The position numbers were made by a program, and so were the translations under genes. Of a stretch of DNA of 64,000 nt, positions 30,201 to 39,200 are shown piece by piece. Each line of letters opens with the position of its first letter. Position 1 is the first letter of the stretch. Source of the DNA: Nipponacmea schrenckii (Eukaryota; Mollusca; Gastropoda; Lottiidae); contig JAUJPP010000003.1 in NCBI GenBank assembly GCA_030562195.1, forward strand, positions 14,353,398 to 14,417,397, written 5' to 3'. The notes under the pieces were generated by a model. That model did no database searches, was not told the DNA's origin, and worked only from the letters and a program-made list of their open reading frames with translations.

Positions 30201-33200
30201 TGATATCATAGCTATTTGATTTATTCTAGGTTTTACTAGTAAGAACAGTTATATCACAACTGTCTGATTTATTCTAGGTTTTACTAGTAAGAACAGTGAT
30301 ATCACAACTGTCTGATTTATTCTAGGTTTTACTAGTAAGAACAGTGATATCACAACTGTCTGATTTATTCTAGGTTTTACTAGTAAGAACAGTGATATCA
30401 CAACTGTCTGATTTATTCTAGGTTTTACTGGTAAGAACTGTGATATCAATGTTGATGATTGTTTACAAAGTAGTTGTAATTCTGCTGGTACAGATTATTG
30501 TGTTGATGGTGTAAACAATTATCAGTGTGTTTGTTTACCATATTGGACAGGTAAAGTTTAACATTAAAAACGCTATTATTTTGTATTTTGATGATTTTTA
30601 AATGGTTATAATGTTGACTTAGATACTTCCAGAATACAAGAGTAATTAGCAGCATGTGAAATAATATTAGGGTATATTAGTCCTCACATACATGCTTTAT
30701 ATACTTACCAACTATACAGTTATTGGAACATAATCTAAATCATGTTGTTACATAGAGTTTCGCGCTAAGCGAGCTTCAGACATCTGACCTGTTTCAGCCT
30801 GCATTCCAACTGAATATACACAATTGTTCATTTATCTGAATGGAACAATGAAAACAGTTGTTAAATAATGATGAATTTTAAAGCTGATTTATGCCCTGCT
30901 TAAATAATTACATATTGTCATGTTGGTTCATTAAAGTAATAGGTTTATTACCTTCATTCATTTTTGTTATATTAAGTGTTTTTGATTCCTAATTTCTAAA
31001 CAAAACAATAGTATTGAAATAAAAGTCATGTATGATAATAAATATTTATTTTTGTAGGTGAACTGTGTGAGAATAAGATAGACCAGTGTCTAAAGGAACC
31101 ATGTTATAATAATGCTACCTGTACCTCAATAGATGATGCTTATAGATGTACTTGTCAACCTGATTACACTGGCTCTACTTGTTCAGTTAGTGTCTTTTAT
31201 ATTATTTCCCTTTTCTGCAGCCGCTTCAATTGAATTATCATCATGAGCTTGTCGACTGAGGGAAGCAATCAAATTTGATCAAGTTATGGAATATAGCGGC
31301 ACATTTATTAACCAATCCACAATCATAGGCCATGTTTTGTCCATTTAAACTCTCCAAAGTTCAAGGTATCAGACCAAAGGAAATACTAAATTTTTCTCTA
31401 TATATACTTCACATTTAAGCCTTCTTATAGGAAATAAACTTTGTGTTTATATAGGTACAAATAGATGATTGTTTAGATAAGCCTTGTTTACATAATGGAA
31501 TCTGTATAGACGATATCAATAACTATACATGTAATTGTGCTGGTGGTTTTAAAGGTAGAAATTGTCAAATTAACATCAATGAATGTGATCCTAACCCTTG
31601 TAAGAATGATGCTAAATGTTCAGATTTGATCAATGGATTCACTTGTAGGTAAGTTGAACTAATAATTTCACAATAAGAACAAACTGTGCAATGCTTCCTA
31701 ATATAAATGTTTAATTATTTCTCCATGATTTTATTATGAAACTTAATATTTGCATGGGTTCAGTCATGCATTTTATTTCCCTACAAATTTTAAAAGACTG
31801 TAATTCAGTCAATAACATTAAGAGTGATATTAAATTAATGTTAAGTGATGTGCAATACATCGGGTCCAATAAAAGTGACTGAAGTCTTGGTATCCTTTAT
31901 TCAACTATCTATTCTCTTCCATCAGATGTGAAGCAGGGTGGAATGGTACACTATGTGATATTAATATTGATGACTGTACAAGTCAACCATGTTATAATAA
32001 TGCTTCCTGTGATGATCTTATCAATGATTTCTCATGTAATTGTACAGAAGGTGAGTGCACATGAAGCAACTATCAATAACTGTTTATATTGAGTTCAATA
32101 TTGACATACATATATTCTGATAAAATAAAAAAACCAGATTATATAAGGTTCTTAAATATTTTTTTTTAAATTTAGATATGCAAAACCCTTAATATATGTA
32201 TTTCTGTATAAATGTATTGAATTGTATCTATTCATTCACTTCAACTGAAGAGATTCACAGTTTAAATTGGATGACAGAAAAGCTTATCTTTGTCATTGGT
32301 ATATTTAGGTTTTAACAATAAAGTTTGCTAGTCCATATGATAATTTACATTGTTATTTGTTACAGGATATGATGGTAAAACCTGTGATAATAACATAGAT
32401 GATTGTTATCCACAACCATGTAAAAATGGTGGCAGTTGTACTGATTTAATAGGAAACTTTAGTTGTCAGTGTCTAGAAGAATATGAAGGTCATCAATGTG
32501 AATATAATATAGATGATTGTATATATAATAATACATGTTTAAATAACGCTACTTGTATAGATGGATGGAGAGATACCACTTGTCAATGTACACCATATTA
32601 TACTGGTGATGATTGTGGAAAAGGTAAATTGGATTAAAACAAGTAATAATTATCAACTTACCATTTGTTAATCATATGACTCTGAAGTTTTTATTACTGT
32701 AATATGAATATCTGATTACTTGAATTAACAAAAAAGGCATGTAGTGGCTAATATTTCACTCTGGGATTCTTTGTAGTTGGAGATTATAAAAAGAAAAGTC
32801 TTATCACCAGTATTGACAAGTTAACATGACTGAGCTGAGCTATACTTAAGCTTTGAAAGTCTATCATATTAAATTAATAGAGGAGTAGTAGACTTAACTT
32901 TCTGTATGAAAAACTGATCAAACTATTTCCTTGAACTAACTTTCAACCAGTAATTGATGGTTTTGCTTGTTATTTTACAGAGAAAACTGATGATTATGAT
33001 TTACTATTCCATGGACTGAATGGTTCTATTTGTCAATCTGATGATATAGATATTATAAATGATAAAATGACTCTATGTTTCTGGGTTAGATTTGCTGATG
33101 TGAAGGGAAATGGAACCTATTTTAACTTAGTTGATGCCATAAGGTTAGTTGTCCTCTTTGTATTTTTTGTTCTACAGAATCTGATCTGGTTGGTACTGTA

Positions 33201-36200
33201 ATTTTCAGAATTTAAGTTGACCCTCAATTTGTTGGCATAAATCTGCTTCTTTGTACTTTTCTTTACTTCAGTTCTTAAATGAATAATACTAGAAGGTATT
33301 ATGTCTCTTAAAACCTATAAAAGTGTGTCAGGACTGTACTGTACATTATTTATCAGTGTAATCTTTGGTAATTCTCATGTATATTTTGAATGATTATGTA
33401 TTGTTTTTCAGAGCTAAACCAATTCTGGTATTATCATCTTCTGATTATACTGTATCTATAGACAGCCAGTCTCAACAAGGAGAACTCAATGTTAATGATG
33501 GATATTGGCACCATATCTGTTTCTTATATACATCTTCTAGTTGGTCTCTATATAGAGATGGTGATATAGTTGATACTTCTACTGCTCAAGACATATCTGT
33601 TCCTGAAAGGTATGTACATCTTTGTATTTGATATCACCACTGATACTTTGAAAAGTCAAAAATGATTAGACTGACTAATTAGTAGACCTGGATGTTTGTA
33701 TCTGTGACTAACACCTTCTTCTGTAAATCAACGAAGTGTTTATGATTTTGACTGGTGTGATCATGTATGTTATTGCCTATGCAACTTTGTGTCATGTTTA
33801 CAACCAGAAAATTATACTACTAGCAACCTTTAACTTTGTTGAGTTTTATTTATATTTGTAATGAAACCAATGTTTGGTTGTTTTTGCAGTCAACGCATAG
33901 TTCTTGGTCAATCTCAAGATGTAGACACCAACCAAGCATTCCATGGTGAAATAAGTCAGTTAAATGTATATAACTATACAGTCAACGAGAGTGTGATATA
34001 TGAACTAGCTAGTAATTGCACTAATAGACTGTCTGGTGATATATTAGAATGGCGTGTAGTTAATACCTATATTAAACATGATGTTGATATTATACAACCT
34101 ACTATTTGTGGTAGTTCTATATGTCCACCTGGTTATAGAGGTACTAAATGTGATATCAAAATCGGTAAGTGTTAAGAACCCATCTTAACTTATCTATCAA
34201 ACCAGCAGCAAACAGTCCAGACAACCAAGACATCCACTTTGATTATATTATTTGGTCATAATTAGATAAAACAATATTTTACATCTGTTTTAGAAGTTTG
34301 AAAATATAATTTACATTGACAATGCAGAATTGCACATGTTAATTTAACAATGTCCTGTCTCTACAAATAAAATTGTTCTGTTTTCTAGATAAAATTCCAC
34401 CTTTGGTTCACAACTGTCCAGAAGATATAATTAAGGTAACTAATGGTAGTGCTAGAGTAGCTGTAATATGGGAAGATCCTGATTTTACTGATGATATTGG
34501 TGTAACAATTATACAACAAACACATAGATCAGGTTAGTAGTAATATTACCTAACACTGAGAATACTCTTGTCATTTTAGTTATTTAAAGGGATAATAGGC
34601 GTTAGAACGAACATAAAATTTTCAGTTCACTCAAATTTGGACAATAACAGTATATATCCATCAGTGGACTTACCTATACATCAAAATCCCTCTAAAATCC
34701 GATAAATCCCCAACATAAAGTAGTTAATCATAAAACGCTTGAGCCATCAATGAAGCGATTTTCAAATCGTGTAAATATAAAGGGAAGTAACTCTAACATG
34801 TGGGTTTTCACGCGTCCTTGACCCCTACTGTTGAATTCCACAATGATGTTTTAGCGTTGATTTACCGGACGCTTATTCTCAAACTAAATGGAATCGTCGC
34901 TGGCTCACTTTTTTTTTAAATTCCGAATATATTTTTATTGTGGCTTTTTAAAATTTGGTCAAGTGTGGGATGCATACTTATTTAACTAATAGTCAATATG
35001 AAACACAAATATAAGCCGTAGGACGAGTGTATTCTAACGCCTATTATCCCTTTAAATGCTATTGAACATGTTCTCTATGAATAATATGTTACACATCATG
35101 GTCAGTCCACAATTTGTGATTTTCCTACTCAAGTTTGGGATGTGTTGAACAGAAAATGGCTTCAACCTAACTATCAATAGTAAGATCAATGTTGCTAACA
35201 AAAAAACAGAAAGGTAGATAATAGTGCATGCAGAACAGAAGTTAAATCTTTTGTAAGTGGTGCCCTAAGTTGCAATAAAGTCTATGGGTTACAATGTATT
35301 TTAGGTCAAGTATTTCCACTAGGAGAGTATTTTGTGAGCTATATAGCTTATGATGCTGAGAATAACTCTGCTGAATGTAATTTTGGTATCATTGTGAAAC
35401 GTAAGTTTGTTATTTTTTATAGCCTTTATTTTATTGGATATTTCAAGACTTCAGACATGAAATTTTGTTTGTTGACTTTTGCTTGGTGCACAACTTTTGT
35501 TCAACATGACTAGAGTACAGATCAAGCTCTTATTGATGAGACCTACTTTTAATAGACTGTGATTGTAAATTGTAATTGTAATTATTCAATGGTGGTTTTG
35601 CTCTTTGAGGAAATTGAAATTTTGCCAATTTTTTGCAGCATTTGATTGTATAAATCCACCAGCTCCTCAGAATGGTCTGGTGGCTCGTAAAGACTGGGAA
35701 CATGGCAGATTCTGTGTTATATCATGTATTGATCCTGTACTATATGATTTTGTGGAGTTTCCCCCACCGTTTTATAGATGTGGTAAAGAGGGATTTTGGG
35801 ATCCTCCTAGAGGAAATCCATTCCGTTTTCCACCATGTGCTGGTAAGAAGTTGAATGATTATCAGTTATGTAGTCTATTTTTAGTGTTATCCACTTGATT
35901 GTTATAGCAAGAAATATTAATATCAACCCTGTTTAAACTTACTTGAAATACTATGAAATTGTTAATTACATACTCAGAACTATTAGAACCAGGATATCTA
36001 TACATATATTTATAGGAAGCCTTTATTTAATCTTAAATATGTATTATGTAATGTTTTTTTCTAGCTTTGTTTCCACCACAATCTAATGTGGAAGGAGGGT
36101 TAGGGTTTACTGGATTAGAATGTACAGAAGAAAGAAAGGAAGAATTGAGAGTAAAATTTATACAGATATTAAGTGAGTTAGATGAAAGATTCGGATTATG

Positions 36201-39200
36201 TTCACCAGGACCATGTACTTATGAAGGTGTAGTGGTAGAATGTGGAACTGATGGTGAAAGTAGAGTCAAGCGTTCTGTCAGTGATTTCAAAGTCAACTTT
36301 AATTTCAATATCTCATCTAATAGGTTGGTATTTATTTTAAGTTGTATAAGAGAGCTGTGGTAGCTCAGTGAATTAGTTGCTTTCTCTTATCTGAAGGTCC
36401 AGGGTTCGATACTTTAATGATCAAGATATTGCTGTCAAATTTTTTGACCTGGTTTCTCTGTGTCAGTGATGCAGGTTGGAGGGACTTGAAAATAGCAAGG
36501 CTTTTCATCCTTCAGGGTAATCTTTCATTTTCTTTCAGTTCTGCACTGCAAGATGGTAATAAAGACTTTATTGCAGAAGAAATAGAAACTTTAGTCAAAA
36601 ATGGAGATTTTGATACGACTGATTTTCAAGCTGATGAGAATACATTATCTGTTGATGTGAAATTAAAATGCGAACCAGGTCAAAGTTCAAGATTGGTGCA
36701 AGGAACCCATTGGAAATGTGGTAGGAATACATGATTACCATTATGTTGATCAATAAATTCTGAAAATAAAATGCATTTGAAATATTTTGTGCATAGTGTT
36801 ATATGTTCTTTTCTCAATTAAAGTGATAATAACTTTAAGACTGTTGTTTCATGTTTGTTATAGTTAATTGTCCTGAAGGCTATTATTTAGACAATAATGA
36901 ATGTTTACCCTGTGATATTGGTCAATATACTGATAAAGAAAAACAAACAACATGTAAACAATGTCCTGTTGGTATGACAACTGGTTCTCTAGCCTCCACC
37001 AATATTAGTCAGTGTTATTGTAAGTACATTATATGTTTGAGTATTATATTATCTACATGATGAATTCAGAACAGTTCCATTGTAAATGTTCTGTTTCAAA
37101 TTAATTTTCCCTATCATGTATTACTAATAGTTTTGCTTAAAAATTAAGAGTCATGACTATTTCAACTATATTATGTTGTGATTCTATTCAAAAATGAACA
37201 GATTTAAGGTTTGAACTGTCAGAACAGAATTAAGGTTTTTACATACAACAGTGTCAAGCTATCAAACTGCATCTTATACCTTGACTCCATTCCAAAACCC
37301 GCCTATCTTGTATCTCAGAAGTCTGTAAATGCATTGATTTGATTGGATTGTACGCTAGCAAATACAGCAAATCAGAGGCCTTAATAAAAAGTCTGTAAAC
37401 ACTAAGGCATAATGTTTAGTTTTTCTATCTAGGGCTCTGATTTGCTGGACTACAATCCAATCAAATTGCTGTATTCCGTGATTCAACGACATATTTTGGT
37501 TTTCTATCTGTGATTCTACACTGATGATAGGCCTATAGATTATTATGTCTCTTTTAGCTCTATGTGATGTTGGTCACTACTATGAAAGTATCTCTAGTAA
37601 TTGTATCGAATGTAATATTGGTGAATATCAAGATCAATCAGGCCAAACTCAATGTAAATCATGTCCTATTGGTGAAACAACTGCAGATATAGGATCTACT
37701 AGTATAACAGATTGTGGTAGTAAGTAGAGATACTAAACCATTGTAACATGTCAACAAATGAACAAAGTCTTTGCTTCCTACATAGCCACAATAAAATATT
37801 GAAGTCTTAACCCTCATTTCCAATTTGACCCCTATTTCCTATATAGTGGTTTCGTCACTTACATTACCAAATGGTCCATGCATTATAAAATTGTCCTCTC
37901 CTTGAGCTTTCTTGCTAATGTCTATATTTTCGTAACACTAAATTATTTTAAGCAAACTTCCAAGCAAACTTTCATGATAATAGAATTTTTATCCAGTGCA
38001 GAGCAAGATGATCTTTCTTGAAGTATCATTATCAAATGGAAATATAAATAATTTTGTGAGATCCAAGTCATTTTTCTCTTTTCTGTTAATAATGAAATTG
38101 TTATTTTCAGATTTATGTAAATTAGGAGAAGAATTATCTGTAACTGGAGAATGTGTGAAATGTCCTAAAGGATCTTACCGAGATGATTTAGATCAACAGT
38201 ATTGTCAAGCTTGTCCTTATGGATGGACTACCTTAGATGTTGGCTCAACATCTTTATTACAATGTACTGTAGGTTAGTATGCTGGAAGCTAAATTTAAAT
38301 GTTTTGCATGAGATTAATAAAAAAAAACTACTGATGCTTGCAATACTTGTCATCACAAAGGTGTAAAAGAAATTTTTTTTATATTGCTAACAATATATTG
38401 CTCAGCCCCAGAATCTACAAAGTCTTGTCCCAAAAACAATGTTGAAGGAGTTATAGTATATTTGATCCAAATGCTCATGCTCCAAAGTGGCTTTATTAAA
38501 ATTCAAATAAGACTAGCTATGTGATTTAATTAAATAAATCTATTATTTTTTTTTATATTTACCCTACACATGTCAGTATAAATTAACAAGTAAATTTTAA
38601 GCCTACCCATGTTTGAAATAACTCTAGAAATGGTGCCTGACATTTTAATCTAGGGGCACAGTAAATATCAATATTACATTCCTCAGTGTTGATTGAATTT
38701 AAGTTACTGGTAGTTCTATTTGTATGACACATTAAATGTTGTTACCAGTTATAGATAGGATATTGAAAGGGAATCTAACTCGAATTGGTTCATTTCTAGC
38801 TTACTGTCAACGTGGTGAATACCTTAGAGAAGATAATACATGTGAATTATGTGAAAAAGGAACATATCAGCCTAATCGTGGACAGACTAGTTGTATAGCT
38901 TGTGGTATAGGATTAACTACTAGTAATAAAGGTTCTACTTCACGTGATGATTGTAAAGCAGGTCCAGTAGATGAATGTAGACTGGATATTGATGACTGTG
39001 ACGATAATGCTGAATGTGTAGATGAAGATAATGGCTTTAGCTGTGTTTGTAATTTTGGTTTCACTGGTAATCAAAATGGATCTGTTTGCACAGGTAAGTT
39101 GGTCCCAATTAAGTTCACTTTAAATGATTTTGTTTAGTTGTAACGAGGATAAAGCATTTCATTGTATTTAAATCAATAATATCACAACATTTGCCTCTTT

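Noticed and set aside
30249..30449. A repetitive - strand open frame of 16-residue units
   Set aside because: It arises because the 48-bp array period is a multiple of three; no start, promoter or family.
36350..36420. A tRNA gene
   Set aside because: Only A-box and B-box-like pieces are present, no stems close, and the rest matches the SINE family in the window.
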